The translations under genes were made by a program, and so were the position numbers. A stretch of DNA of 64,000 nt from Candidatus Eisenbergiella merdavium (GTDB lineage: Bacteria > Bacillota > Clostridia > Lachnospirales > Lachnospiraceae), in assembly GCA_019119595.1 (NCBI GenBank), contig DWWS01000018.1, positions 62,001-126,000 of the forward strand, read 5' to 3'. The notes under the pieces were generated by a model, which was not told where the DNA came from, did not search any database, and saw only the letters and a list, made by a program, of their open reading frames with translations. Below, one piece after another: positions 1 to 8,689 of this stretch (the first letter of the stretch is position 1; every line of letters starts with the position of its first letter).

Positions 1-26
1 CCCGGATTTTTCCTGAAATCGTCCAT
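1..26 (-). CDS. 5' end of a gene running off the window (possible transglutaminase-like protein)
   Basis: On the minus strand an ATG at 26-24 follows a purine-rich ribosome binding site (AAGGA and GGAAAGGA within 31-45) and opens a frame whose first residues are MDDFRKNP before the window ends. It would be the next gene downstream of the MoxR, DUF58 and DUF4129 genes. In that widespread arrangement the fourth gene usually encodes a membrane protein with a transglutaminase-like domain. That identity is inferred from context only; eight codons cannot show it. Confidence 0.45.
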
Positions 27-137
27 GTGATCCTTTCCGTTCCTTCTTTTTATGGTTTATAGTATGCATCCGGGCCCGATATGTTTTTCCGCGCCGGTTC
101 CGGAGACGGCTTCTCCCTCTCCAAAGCGGCTCTGCCT

Positions 138-1706
138 CTACCTTCTCCGCCTCCCCAGCAGCACGTCCCTGCACGCCTCCGCACGCTTCACATCCTCCGC
201 CCCCAGCGCGCCGTCTGTATGTCCTGCATCCATGTCCCCTGCTCCTGGTTCCGCTATATTCGCCCCGGTACAGGCCGGCTCCTTATACGGCTCCCGGGCG
301 CCAGGCACCTTCGTCCGCGCGTATCTTGCCCGCTCATACAGCCGGGCCAGCTCTCTGAACGCCTGCTTATCTCCCTCAGCTTCCTCTCCATCCCCCGTTC
401 CCGCTTCTGCAAAAAGGAACTCCATCTCCCTGGCCGTTTTCGCGTGAAGCAGGCTCTCTCTGGCGTCCGTTCTCCACTGGTCCTTTCCCCAGAGATTCTT
501 TTCCCGGAAGGCCGTTCCCCGGGGGAACAGTGCCCCGCTCCCGGGATGTCCCTCCGGATTGCGGAAGCGCTCCGATCTTTGTATGGTGCGGACAAAGATC
601 CTGCGGATCTTTTCCTCCGGCGTCCTGGCAAAAAGCCGGACTGTATCCTGTCTGTCACGCTTTCTTTTCTCCGCCCGCAGCGTTTCCCGGATCTCCTCCG
701 TCTTCTGTTCATCCTGCGTCCGCCTGATCTTCCCCTCATAAAACCTGCGGATCAGGGCCGACACCGCCTGATAGACGAGGAAGACGAGAAGCGCCGCCGC
801 CCCGATCAGAAGCAGATACTGAACCACCTGATACAGAATCTCAAGCCAAAAGGGATGCTCCCTGGTCTCTGCCGCCATAAACTCCATTGCGGCGGACTCC
901 TGCGGCGCCGTCTCCTGGACGCCTCCCTCCGCCCCAAACAGGTCAAGAAGGAAGCCGATCAGCTTCAGAACGCCTCTTATGACCCATAAAGAAACATTCT
1001 GAAGCAGCTCTCCCGCCCGATCCATAAACGTCTGATCCGCGCCAAGGGCAAGAAGCATCACCACCCCCAGACTGCAGGCCGCAGTCAGACCGCCGCCCCG
1101 AAGCAGCATCCGACGCACGGGAATATGGGCGTTGCTGGATTTATTGAACTGCACAAACCGCTCCAGATTTCTCAGATAGGTGTCCGCAAAAAACAGGAAG
1201 GCATAGGCCAGAGAGGCGTTGAGGATCCTTCCGCAGGCCGCGCTGTCCCCCAGATACGCGCAAAGGAGCACAGCCAAAGACGCAGCGATCAGAGCCGCCG
1301 CAGGCCCAAGAAGCCCTTCCTCCTCCCGGCCCTCCTGCAGGCGGACACGAAAGGAAACGAGCAGATAGATTCCGGCAAAAATGCCGAAAATTCCCCGCTG
1401 TACCCCGTTCTGTCCAAGCCCAAGGACGGTCGATCCCCAAACGGCTCCATGCAGAAGCGCGAACAGCCAGAAACGGGAAGCGAAGATCCGGATCAGCCAG
1501 AAGCAGACCGGAACGGCCGCAAGCAGAAGCTGAAGCAAAAGCGCAGGCGGCTGAAGCATGCCGCTTCCCGCCTGCAGAACCTCGCCCTCCAGCGCGCCCT
1601 CAAGCGGAACGAGCGCGGAAAACAAGGCCGTCTCCACACAGAATACGGTCAAGAAATTCATAAGGATCTCCATCAGCTCCACCGGTCTCATCCATTTTTC
1701 ATTCAT
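138..1706 (-). CDS. DUF4129-type multi-spanning membrane protein
   Basis: This 522-residue protein has about seven or eight hydrophobic segments in residues 10-310, followed by a charged, Arg/Glu-rich cytoplasmic tail. The tail ends in a region containing ELARLYERARYA, which resembles the C-terminal DUF4129 domain seen in proteins beside MoxR and transglutaminase genes. The start overlaps the end of the DUF58 gene by 8 bases, so the two are probably translationally coupled. Members of such loci are thought to work at the envelope, but their biochemical role is unknown. The extreme C-terminus is low in complexity. Family assignment is moderate; function is not known. Confidence 0.7.
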   Translation of the reverse strand: MNEKWMRPVELMEILMNFLTVFCVETALFSALVPLEGALEGEVLQAGSGMLQPPALLLQLLLAAVPVCFWLIRIFASRFWLFALLHGAVWGSTVLGLGQNGVQRGIFGIFAGIYLLVSFRVRLQEGREEEGLLGPAAALIAASLAVLLCAYLGDSAACGRILNASLAYAFLFFADTYLRNLERFVQFNKSSNAHIPVRRMLLRGGGLTAACSLGVVMLLALGADQTFMDRAGELLQNVSLWVIRGVLKLIGFLLDLFGAEGGVQETAPQESAAMEFMAAETREHPFWLEILYQVVQYLLLIGAAALLVFLVYQAVSALIRRFYEGKIRRTQDEQKTEEIRETLRAEKRKRDRQDTVRLFARTPEEKIRRIFVRTIQRSERFRNPEGHPGSGALFPRGTAFREKNLWGKDQWRTDARESLLHAKTAREMEFLFAEAGTGDGEEAEGDKQAFRELARLYERARYARTKVPGAREPYKEPACTGANIAEPGAGDMDAGHTDGALGAEDVKRAEACRDVLLGRRRR

Positions 1707-2835
1707 TCAGCATTTCCTCCGCATTCAGCCTTACAAAATGCAGACGCTCCGGCTGTGAAACGCCGCTTTCCATCCGGGGAAACAGCGGGCACATCCAGGT
1801 AAAATCCGTGCCTGAGCGGGAAAAACGTTCGATCAGCCCCTGGAACTCTTCGTCGGCATGGGCGGAAAGGAACAGCGTGGCGGTATCCCTTCCCTCCGCC
1901 TCAAGCTCCCCGCCGAAGGCCTCCTCGAAGGGAAGCGCCGGCACATCCAGATTCATCCTGGCAAACGCCCGGTTCAGCTGCTCCATGTGTCCCTCTCCCG
2001 CTCCGGGGGCGAGGCGCAGTACCTCTCCCGTAAGCACATCGACAGCGTTGCAGAAAACCGCGATGCGGATCCCCTGGTTCAAAAGCTCCCTCGCGATCCT
2101 GGCCGCAATGCGGATACACAGCTCCAGAAGCTCCTGTCTCTTCCAGATCCCGCGATCCTCCAGATTCAGGAAGATCCGAACCGCCCGCAGCGCCGTATAG
2201 CCCTTCAGATTCACCATCAGATCCCCCGTCCTTGCCGTCGCCTTCCAGTTGACTGATCTCGGCTCGTCGAAGGGAGCGTATTCCCGCAGTCCTCTGTACT
2301 CAAAGGGATCCTCCAGCAGATGGCGCTTTGCAAGGACCTCCCCGTTCAGCTTCCGGATCGCAGCCTCCAGGGATACTCCCTGCGCAGGCCGTGGATACAC
2401 ATACAGGATGCTTTCCTCCCCGATCCTCTCGATCATTTCCCGGCTCAGGAACAGATCAGAGGCGACCAGGTCCAACCCGTCGATCCGATAGTATCCCCGC
2501 GCTGCGCACTGAAAGGGAATCCTTCTCGTCACACGCTGATTCGGCCCAAGAGAGAGAATATCGTTCCGGTAATACTGATCCGTCACCGCGCTGTCTCCCT
2601 TCTCCTCGAACCGCAGCTTTCTGGAAACCTGAAACTTCACCTTCAGCATGGGAAGCGGCAGCGCCTTCCTGTTTTCCACCTGCTCCGAGAGGAAGCACCG
2701 CTCTCCCTCCACGGCGCTCCCCGCCGAGAAAAAGAGCCTTGCCGTAAGCCCTCTTTTCCAGAACCGCCCATACACCCTGGCCTGCAGGAAATAGAAGGCG
2801 GCCGCTCCCAGCCCGATCCACAAAATCAGAAACAT
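1699..2835 (-). CDS. DUF58 domain-containing protein
   Basis: The 378-residue protein starts with one or two hydrophobic segments (residues 1-20). It carries the DUF58 signature around residues 175-215: a YRGLREYAPFDEPRSVNWKA motif, the form of the family's RxYxxGDxxRxIxW pattern. The following part resembles a von Willebrand A-like fold, which is usual for DUF58 proteins. Its ATG lies 2 bases from the MoxR stop codon and follows GGAAGGAGAGG. DUF58 proteins are nearly always encoded beside MoxR ATPases and are thought to be their partners, possibly in assembly or metal insertion of envelope proteins. The exact role here is unknown. Confidence 0.85.
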   Translation of the reverse strand: MFLILWIGLGAAAFYFLQARVYGRFWKRGLTARLFFSAGSAVEGERCFLSEQVENRKALPLPMLKVKFQVSRKLRFEEKGDSAVTDQYYRNDILSLGPNQRVTRRIPFQCAARGYYRIDGLDLVASDLFLSREMIERIGEESILYVYPRPAQGVSLEAAIRKLNGEVLAKRHLLEDPFEYRGLREYAPFDEPRSVNWKATARTGDLMVNLKGYTALRAVRIFLNLEDRGIWKRQELLELCIRIAARIARELLNQGIRIAVFCNAVDVLTGEVLRLAPGAGEGHMEQLNRAFARMNLDVPALPFEEAFGGELEAEGRDTATLFLSAHADEEFQGLIERFSRSGTDFTWMCPLFPRMESGVSQPERLHFVRLNAEEMLNE

Positions 2836-2836
2836 G

Positions 2837-3778
2837 CTAGCCTCTCCTTCCGAAGTCCTCCACGGGCACAGGCGTCTGCGAAAGGATTTCCTCCATCAGC
2901 GCGCGCGCCTCCTCCTGTCTTCCCCCATAGGCAAAGACAAGCCTGTGGGAAAGCACGTCGCAGGCAAGCGCCTTCACATCGTCCGGGATCAGATAGTCCC
3001 GGCCCTCCATACAGGCGAGCGCCTTCGTCGCCCGCATCAGGGCAAGGGTTCCTCTTGGGCTTACGCCCATGGCCACCCTTTCCTTCTTTCTTGTCGCCGC
3101 GGCAATATCCGCAAGATATCCGGCAACGAGGGGATGCACGTAAACCCGCTTCGCCTCCTCCTTCATGGAAAGAAGCTCCTCCTTCGTCATCACGGCCTGC
3201 AGCTTCTCCAGCGGATCCTCCCGGCTGTAGGTCTGCAGGATGGCGGCCTCCTCCTCCCGGCTTGGAAAGCCCATGGCAAGCTTCATCATAAAACGGTCCG
3301 TCTGCGCCTCCGGCAGCGGAAAGGTTCCCGCCGTCTCCACCGGATTCTGGGTCGCGATCACAAAAAAGGGCCGTTCCAGCTCCAGCGTCTCCCCGTCTAT
3401 CGTGACCTGCCGCTCCTCCATGCATTCCAGCAGGCCGGCCTGCGTCCTCGGCGTAGCCCGGTTGATCTCATCGGCAAGCAGGATGTTGGTAAAAACCGGA
3501 CCCTTTTTCAGCTCAAAGCTTTCGCTCTGCCTGCTGTAGACATGCAGACCGGTGATGTCCGCAGGCAGCATGTCGGGGGTGAACTGGATTCTTCCCATCT
3601 GTATCCCCAGAGATGCCGCAAGCGATTTTGCCAGCTTTGTCTTGCCCGTTCCCGGCACGTCCTCAAGAAGCACATGGCCGTCCGCAAGAATAGCGGCAAG
3701 GAGCTTTTTCGCGACCTCCTCCTTGCCGATTATGACCTGTCCCACGTTATCAATAATTTTGCGTACCTCATCCCGCAT
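2837..3778 (-). CDS. MoxR-family AAA+ ATPase
   Basis: A 313-residue MoxR-type AAA+ ATPase. The Walker A motif is VPGTGKTKLAK (about residues 40-50), the Walker B is LLADEINRA (about 100-108), a sensor-1 ATQNP motif lies near 140, and the C-terminal AAA lid follows. It is the first gene of a minus-strand operon with the DUF58 and DUF4129 genes, 2 bases or less apart. MoxR proteins are chaperone-like ATPases that act on or assemble membrane-associated partners. The start is the ATG at 3778-3776, with GGAAAGG a little further upstream than ideal. Confidence 0.9.
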   Translation of the reverse strand: MRDEVRKIIDNVGQVIIGKEEVAKKLLAAILADGHVLLEDVPGTGKTKLAKSLAASLGIQMGRIQFTPDMLPADITGLHVYSRQSESFELKKGPVFTNILLADEINRATPRTQAGLLECMEERQVTIDGETLELERPFFVIATQNPVETAGTFPLPEAQTDRFMMKLAMGFPSREEEAAILQTYSREDPLEKLQAVMTKEELLSMKEEAKRVYVHPLVAGYLADIAAATRKKERVAMGVSPRGTLALMRATKALACMEGRDYLIPDDVKALACDVLSHRLVFAYGGRQEEARALMEEILSQTPVPVEDFGRRG

Positions 3779-3995
3779 CTAATCACCGTGCCTTTCCATA
3801 CTCCCCGTAACGGGAAAAATTTTCTCGTTTCCGCCGTTCTCGCTTCCGTCGCCGGACGGCGTCCGTTCCTTACGAACGAAGCACTCCGCCGGGACGTTTT
3901 CGCTTTGATTATACCTTTTTTCAGTACGCCTGTCCATTCCGCCTGACCAGGAGAAACGGGCACTTCATAAAAGCGGAGCAGTCCTTTCTTTTTTA

Positions 3996-4024
3996 TTGAC
4001 AGCATTCCGGAAAAAGCGTAGTAT
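3996..4024 (+). promoter_or_regulatory. sigma-A-type promoter for the DUF402 gene
   Basis: TTGACA (3996-4001), a 17-base spacer and TAGTAT (4019-4024) form a near-consensus housekeeping promoter, about 75 bases upstream of the DUF402 start. The remainder of the 321-base gap 3779-4099 shows no other gene or strong structure. Confidence 0.7.
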
Positions 4025-4099
4025 TCTGATTATATATATTTTTTCTGGTTTTTTTCATACAATTACAATTCTGCCGGCAGGCAGGAGAAGGAGGGGCCC

Positions 4100-4624
4100 A
4101 TGACTGTTTCCGCTTTGTACCGCAGACGTCTGATCCCGGAGGAATGCGTCCGTCTCAAGGACGACGTCATCCTTCAAAACGAGCCCGGCCTTCTTGTGAC
4201 CTCCTGGAAAGCACTGAAGCCACGGCCGGATCTCAGCCATGGCTTCTCCTGTTATTATCTGGACGAGGGCTATAAGATCAGCCGCTTCTATGCCGCAGAC
4301 GGTTCGCTTCTTTATCATTACTGCGATATCATTTCCGCCTCATACCTTCCAGAATCCGGCTCCCTCATCGTCACTGATCTGCTTGCCGACGTCATCATCT
4401 ATCCGGACGGCTTTGTTAAGGTTGTGGATCTTGAAGAAATGGCCGACGCCCTGGAAGCCGGGGTGCTGGACATTCCCCTGCTGCGCACCGCTCTGCGTTC
4501 CCTGAACCGCCTTCTGCAGGACATATACGCCGGAAAGCTGCCGGAGCTCTCCCGTCCAATGGAACGGTTTGATACGGAGTTTTCTTTTTCATGTATTAAC
4601 ACAGGAGCATTACAGGAGCATTAA
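4100..4624 (+). CDS. DUF402 domain-containing protein
   Basis: This 174-residue protein has the DUF402 (FomD-like) pattern. Residues 60-120 contain paired aspartates and tyrosines in a beta-rich stretch (YHYCDI, IVTDLLADVIIYPDG), followed by a helical region with LEEMADALEAG. Family members include nucleotide or phosphonate hydrolases such as FomD, and the related Ntdp (nucleoside di/triphosphatase) of Gram-positives. The substrate cannot be set from sequence. It has its own promoter and a GGAGAAGGAGG ribosome site. Its 3' end overlaps the convergent hydrolase gene by 4 bases with no clear terminator between them. Confidence 0.75.
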   Translation: MTVSALYRRRLIPEECVRLKDDVILQNEPGLLVTSWKALKPRPDLSHGFSCYYLDEGYKISRFYAADGSLLYHYCDIISASYLPESGSLIVTDLLADVIIYPDGFVKVVDLEEMADALEAGVLDIPLLRTALRSLNRLLQDIYAGKLPELSRPMERFDTEFSFSCINTGALQEH

Positions 4625-5781
4625 TAAAAAACATGCCCTCCGATATTGATTCCCGTAAGTCCCGGAATGGGTGTACGGAAAAACACGCAGTTTCCCACGT
4701 TGGTAACGCCGCTCATCGCCTCATCAGCAGCCCGGTAGCAGCTTGCCGTCGCACGGTTTTCCGCAAGAGCCAGAGCCAGGCGGCCTGTGGAAACCGGTTC
4801 AAACTGCCTGCTCTGGTAAATGACGCCCGAAAGAGTATTGGGGAACACGGAGCTGAGCACCCGGTTGATCACCACTGCGCCCACGGCCACCTGTCCTTCG
4901 TACGGCTCTCCTCCCGCTTCACAGTAGATCAGATTTGCCAGAAGATAGCGGTCGCCCTCCGTGAAGGTCACCTCGGAGATATCGCGCCAGCTCGACTGGG
5001 CCGCCAGACGGGATTTCCGGATCTCCTCCTCAAGCTGCTTCTGCAGGGCCGCAATGTTCTCATTCTGCGCCGCGATCTGGGCTTCCAGCGCCTCCACCTG
5101 CGCTTCCGCGCTTGCGATCTGATCGGAATAAGCGGAAATGCTGCTCCGGGTCTGGCTGATCAGCCCCGAAAAGCGTTCATGCTCCGCCTGAGCGGAGGCC
5201 TGCATTTCCTCAAGCTGCTTCATATCCGCCTGAAGCTGCGCCTCCTTTTCCTCCACCGCCTGCCTTGCTGCCTGATAGGCGGCAAGCATCTCCTGGTCGT
5301 AGGATGCCATCTGGGTAAAATATTCCGTCATATTCAGGATCTCGCCCAGAGAATCTGCGGAAAGGATCGCTTCCAGATAGGAAACGCTCCTTTTTTCATA
5401 GGAATACTGGATTCTTTTCTTCAGGCAGAGATATTGCCTCTCCTCCGTCGCCTTCGCTTCCGCAAGCTCCTCCTGCGCCGTCTCGATCTCGTCATTCTTG
5501 GCGATGATGTTGTTCTCGATCTCCTCCAGATTGCTGCTCACTTCCGCAAGCTGGCTGTTCAGGCTGCCAAGCTCCCCCTCCAGCCCGCTCTGAACCTCCT
5601 CCATATTGCTGATATTTTCTTCCTGGGCATTTTTCAGGTTCTCGGTGGCTTCTCTTTCTTCCTTCGCGTTTTCCAGCTTCTCCCTGGTATCCGAGGTGGC
5701 ATCCGCACCCAGCTTTGGGACCGTAAGCATGACCAGCGCGAGGATCCCCGCGATCAGCCTGCGTTTTCCCGCTCTTAACAT
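4621..5781 (-). CDS. secreted cell-wall hydrolase with N-terminal coiled coil (SleB-like domain)
   Basis: The 386-residue protein begins with a signal peptide (MLRAGKRRLIAGILALVML, then an Ala-containing cleavage region near 28). Residues 30-250 are a long Glu/Lys/Gln-rich coiled coil like that of PcsB-type proteins. The C-terminal 120 residues hold a cell-wall hydrolase domain of the SleB/Hydrolase_2 family, with the family glutamate in LIYCEAGGEPYEGQVAVGAV and a terminal GHVFY. It probably cuts peptidoglycan outside the cell, in division or spore germination. The start is supported by GAGGAG 7 bases upstream of the ATG. Confidence 0.87.
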   Translation of the reverse strand: MLRAGKRRLIAGILALVMLTVPKLGADATSDTREKLENAKEEREATENLKNAQEENISNMEEVQSGLEGELGSLNSQLAEVSSNLEEIENNIIAKNDEIETAQEELAEAKATEERQYLCLKKRIQYSYEKRSVSYLEAILSADSLGEILNMTEYFTQMASYDQEMLAAYQAARQAVEEKEAQLQADMKQLEEMQASAQAEHERFSGLISQTRSSISAYSDQIASAEAQVEALEAQIAAQNENIAALQKQLEEEIRKSRLAAQSSWRDISEVTFTEGDRYLLANLIYCEAGGEPYEGQVAVGAVVINRVLSSVFPNTLSGVIYQSRQFEPVSTGRLALALAENRATASCYRAADEAMSGVTNVGNCVFFRTPIPGLTGINIGGHVFY

Positions 5782-5811
5782 CCGTATTCTCCTCTTAAGT
5801 CTTCCGGCCCT

Positions 5812-6291
5812 TTATAAGGCGAGCGTCACATTCCGGCCCGCAGGCTCGTATTTCCGGTATCGTACTCCGGCGGCGTCCAGCATCCGTTTTGAGGCGCGGA
5901 CGGACGGCGTGTCGGCATATTTGTCGCATTCATATACGATCTCCCGGATCCCGCTCTGAATGATGGCCTTCGCGCATTCGTTGCAGGGGAACAGGGAGAC
6001 ATACAGCCTGGCGCCCGCCAGGCTTCCGCCTCTGTAATTGAGAATGGCGTTCAGCTCGCTGTGGGTCACATAAGGATACTTGGTGTCCTCTTCCTCCCCA
6101 TACTTCTCCCACGGAAAATCATCGTCGGAGCAGCCGATGGGAAAGCCGTTGTAGCCCATGGACAAAATCTTGTTATCGCCGCTGACAATGCAGGCTCCCA
6201 CCTGCGTGCTCGGGTCCTTGGAACGCAGCCCGGACAGCTTGGCCACTCCCATAAAATATTCATCCCAGGTGATATAATCCTGTCTTTTCAT
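5812..6291 (-). CDS. dCMP deaminase
   Basis: A 159-residue zinc-dependent deoxycytidylate deaminase. It converts dCMP to dUMP for thymidylate synthesis in the cytoplasm. The zinc and catalytic motifs are THSELNAI (His and Glu; Ser replaces the more usual Ala) and PCNECAK (two Cys). The protein matches the eukaryote-like form of the family: it keeps DPSTQVGACIV, GYNGFPIGCSDD and DTKYPYV, and has full length. It is followed by upp and rpiB on the same strand, so a nucleotide-metabolism grouping is likely. The ribosome site AGAGG precedes the ATG. Confidence 0.93.
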   Translation of the reverse strand: MKRQDYITWDEYFMGVAKLSGLRSKDPSTQVGACIVSGDNKILSMGYNGFPIGCSDDDFPWEKYGEEEDTKYPYVTHSELNAILNYRGGSLAGARLYVSLFPCNECAKAIIQSGIREIVYECDKYADTPSVRASKRMLDAAGVRYRKYEPAGRNVTLAL

Positions 6292-6368
6292 GGCAACCTC
6301 TATTCCGGAGCATGAATGACAGGCGGAAGCTTCCGCCGTCAGAGCTCCTTTTTCCGTGCGATATCCTT

Positions 6369-6998
6369 TTACTTCGTTCCGAAGATCCTGTCGCCCGCAT
6401 CCCCAAGGCCGGGCACGATATAACCGTGATCATTCAGCTTTTCATCCAGTGCTCCCACATACAGGTCCACATCCGGATGCTCCTGCTGCATCCGGGCGAT
6501 TCCCTCCGGCGCGGCGATGATGCACATGAAATGGATCTTTTTGCAGCCCTTCTCCTTCAGCATCCGGATAGCGGCAGCCGAGGAGCCTCCTGTGGCGAGC
6601 ATGGGATCCACCACGAAGACCTCCCTTTCCGCACAGTCAGCCGGGAGCTTGCAGTAGTATTCCACGGGCTCCAGCGTCTCCGGATCCCGATACAGGCCGA
6701 TATGTCCGACCTTTGCGGCAGGGATCAGATTCAGCACGCCGTCCACCATGCCAAGCCCCGCTCTGAGGATCGGCACGATCGCCATCTTTTTTCCCCGAAG
6801 CTCCTTCACCGTGGTTTTGCAGATCGGCGTTGTGACCTCAACTTCCGAAAGCGGCAGGCTTCTGGTGGCCTCATAACAGATCAGCATCGCGATCTCCCCG
6901 ATGGTCTGTCTGAAATCCTTGGTTCCCGTATCGATCCTTCTGATATAACCAATCTTATGCTGAATGAGCGGATGATCCATGATTACTACCTTAGACAT
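6369..6998 (-). CDS. upp: uracil phosphoribosyltransferase
   Basis: A 209-residue Upp, the usual family length. It makes UMP from uracil and PRPP in pyrimidine salvage. The PRPP-binding loop is [18 protein letters not shown] (about residues 125-142), and the C-terminal uracil-binding region contains [16 protein letters not shown]. The start ATG at 6998 has AGGAGGAAG upstream. A short perfect hairpin (7014-7030) sits just upstream of that ribosome site, between this gene and rpiB. Confidence 0.97.
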   Translation of the reverse strand: MSKVVIMDHPLIQHKIGYIRRIDTGTKDFRQTIGEIAMLICYEATRSLPLSEVEVTTPICKTTVKELRGKKMAIVPILRAGLGMVDGVLNLIPAAKVGHIGLYRDPETLEPVEYYCKLPADCAEREVFVVDPMLATGGSSAAAIRMLKEKGCKKIHFMCIIAAPEGIARMQQEHPDVDLYVGALDEKLNDHGYIVPGLGDAGDRIFGTK

Positions 6999-7013
6999 AT
7001 CTTCCTCCTAATC

Positions 7014-7030
7014 TGCCGCCACAGGCGGCA
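7014..7030. repeat. short GC hairpin shared with the region upstream of rpiB
   Basis: TGCCGCC (7014-7020), a 3-base loop and GGCGGCA (7024-7030) form a perfect 7-bp stem directly upstream of the upp ribosome site. The same stem with a different loop occurs at 7503-7519, in the same place relative to rpiB. Confidence 0.7.
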
Positions 7031-7046
7031 TTTTCATCTGTGTCGT

Positions 7047-7487
7047 CTACTGTTCCATTGCCGTAATTTTCCCGACCCTGCGCGCATGCTTTTCTTCCCC
7101 GGAAAACGGGGTATCCAGGAACGTCTCAACGATGCTGAGCGCCAGATTTTTCCCAACGATCCCCGCTCCCATTGCCAGCATGTTCGCGTCGTTATGCTCT
7201 CTCGTCAGCCTTGCGGACACCGTGTCCGCGCAGAGCGCACAGCGGATTCCCTTCACCTTATTGGCTGTAATGGAAATCCCGATTCCGGTGGTGCAGATCA
7301 CAATCCCTTTATCGCACCTTCCTTCCGCCACCGCCTCCGCGGCCGCCCTTCCGAAATCCGGATAGTCGCAGGAGCTCTCGTCAAAGCAGCCGAAGTCCTC
7401 CCATTCCAGTCCTTTCGCCTCCAGACAGCGGATCACCTCCTGCTTTAAAGCATATCCGCCGTGGTCACATCCCAGTGCAATCTTCAT
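7047..7487 (-). CDS. rpiB: ribose-5-phosphate isomerase B
   Basis: A 146-residue RpiB/LacAB-family isomerase that interconverts ribose-5-phosphate and ribulose-5-phosphate in the pentose phosphate pathway. Recognisable blocks are GCDHGGYALK at the N-terminus, the GTGIGISITANK phosphate loop, and RLTREHNDANMLAMGA. The start is set at 7487 because GGAGGA lies 4-9 bases upstream. An in-frame upstream extension would read through a hairpin-rich repeat region and has no homology. The gene follows the TsaC/Sua5 gene across a 129-base gap of hairpins. Confidence 0.95.
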   Translation of the reverse strand: MKIALGCDHGGYALKQEVIRCLEAKGLEWEDFGCFDESSCDYPDFGRAAAEAVAEGRCDKGIVICTTGIGISITANKVKGIRCALCADTVSARLTREHNDANMLAMGAGIVGKNLALSIVETFLDTPFSGEEKHARRVGKITAMEQ

Positions 7488-7502
7488 ACTTCCTCCTTTT
7501 TT

Positions 7503-7616
7503 TGCCGCCGAAGGCGGCATTACATTCCGAAAAAGAATGGTGAAGCCATTCTTTGGCACGAGTCAGAGGCTCGTGCCGACCTCCATTCCGAAGCGCCTTA
7601 GCGCTGAGGAACGCGC
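7503..7616. repeat. chain of four small inverted repeats
   Basis: Four consecutive inverted repeats fill the gap between rpiB and the TsaC/Sua5 gene. They are TGCCGCC/GGCGGCA (7503-7519), AAAGAATGG/CCATTCTTT (7532-7554), GGCACGAG/CTCGTGCC (7555-7577) and AGCGC/GCGCT (7592-7605, extended by TTCC/GGAA). The last module, roughly 7583-7616, is nearly identical to a copy beside the uvrA start near 63428-63461. None has the long T-run of a classical terminator. Confidence 0.75.
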
Positions 7617-8666
7617 TTATGCTTCGATCACATGATGGCCTGCGGCCTTGAGAAGCCGGTTCATGATGGCCTGTCCCATCCCCTTTGAGGGAAAGGCCTC
7701 CGAATACATGACCTCCACGCCCTCGTCGTCAAATTCCCGCAGGATCCGGTACAGGCTGTGGGCGATCGCCTCCTCGTCCGCTCTGCTTCCCACGCTCTTC
7801 ACGCTGTCCGCCAGATAAAGGGGGGCGGTCTCATCCGCAGCGATCACGCCCGTTTTCTTTCCCTCCGCTGCGGCCTTCTGGCAGAGCTCATTGATACGCA
7901 GGGTCACCCGTCCGGGTTCACCCTCCACGACCGCAAGCTCACCCTTCGGCGCGTAATGGCGGTATTTCATTCCCGGCGCCTTCGGCCGCCTGTCGGACGC
8001 CGCGTCCAGGATCGTTCGGTCCACCGAAACCCTTCCAAGAACCTCCTCCAGCATCTCCTGTGTCACGTATCCGGGCCTTAAGATCATGGGCTCGTCCTCC
8101 GTCAGATCCAGGATCGTGGATTCCAGGCCGATCCCCACATCCCCGCCGTCCAGGATCATATCGATCCTGCCGTCCATGTCCTCCGCCACATACCTGGCGC
8201 TGGTAGGGCTCGGCTTTCCGGAGGTGTTCGCGCTTGGCGCCGCTACAAAGCCGCCCGCCGCAGCAATCAGGCCCTGCGCAGCCGGATGGGAGGGGAAACG
8301 CACCGCCACTGTGGACAGTCCGCCTGTGGTCTCCATGGGAACCGTATCCTTTTTTTTCAGGATCATGGTCAGCGGCCCCGGCCAGAACGCGCGGGCGATC
8401 AGAGCCGCCCTTCCGTCCGGATCCCAGGCGATCCGCTCCAGATCGCTGAAGCGGCAGATATGCACGATCAGCGGATTGTCCGATGGTCTGCCCTTTGCGG
8501 CATAAATCCTTCGGGAGGATTCCGGGTTCAGCGCATCTCCGCCCAGCCCGTATACGGTTTCCGTAGGGAAGGCGACCAGGCCCCCGGCCTTCAGGATCTC
8601 TCCCGCCTTTCTCAGCCTCTTTTCGTCCTCCCCGCTTCCATCCATTACTTCATAGAGAGTCTTCAT
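7617..8666 (-). CDS. tsaC: L-threonylcarbamoyladenylate synthase (Sua5/YwlC type)
   Basis: A 349-residue enzyme that makes threonylcarbamoyl-AMP from threonine, bicarbonate and ATP, the first step of the t6A37 tRNA modification. Residues 20-210 are the YrdC/TsaC domain (FPTETVYGLG, KGRPSDNPL, SANTSGKPSPT). The rest is the Sua5 C-terminal domain joined by a linker with KAPGMKYRHYAPKG. Full length places it in the two-domain Sua5/YwlC form. The ATG at 8666 has only a spaced AGGAAAG upstream. A repeat element and a terminator-like hairpin occupy the gap up to the amidase gene. Confidence 0.94.
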   Translation of the reverse strand: MKTLYEVMDGSGEDEKRLRKAGEILKAGGLVAFPTETVYGLGGDALNPESSRRIYAAKGRPSDNPLIVHICRFSDLERIAWDPDGRAALIARAFWPGPLTMILKKKDTVPMETTGGLSTVAVRFPSHPAAQGLIAAAGGFVAAPSANTSGKPSPTSARYVAEDMDGRIDMILDGGDVGIGLESTILDLTEDEPMILRPGYVTQEMLEEVLGRVSVDRTILDAASDRRPKAPGMKYRHYAPKGELAVVEGEPGRVTLRINELCQKAAAEGKKTGVIAADETAPLYLADSVKSVGSRADEEAIAHSLYRILREFDDEGVEVMYSEAFPSKGMGQAIMNRLLKAAGHHVIEA

Positions 8667-8689
8667 GTCACATTTCTTCTTTCCTGTCG

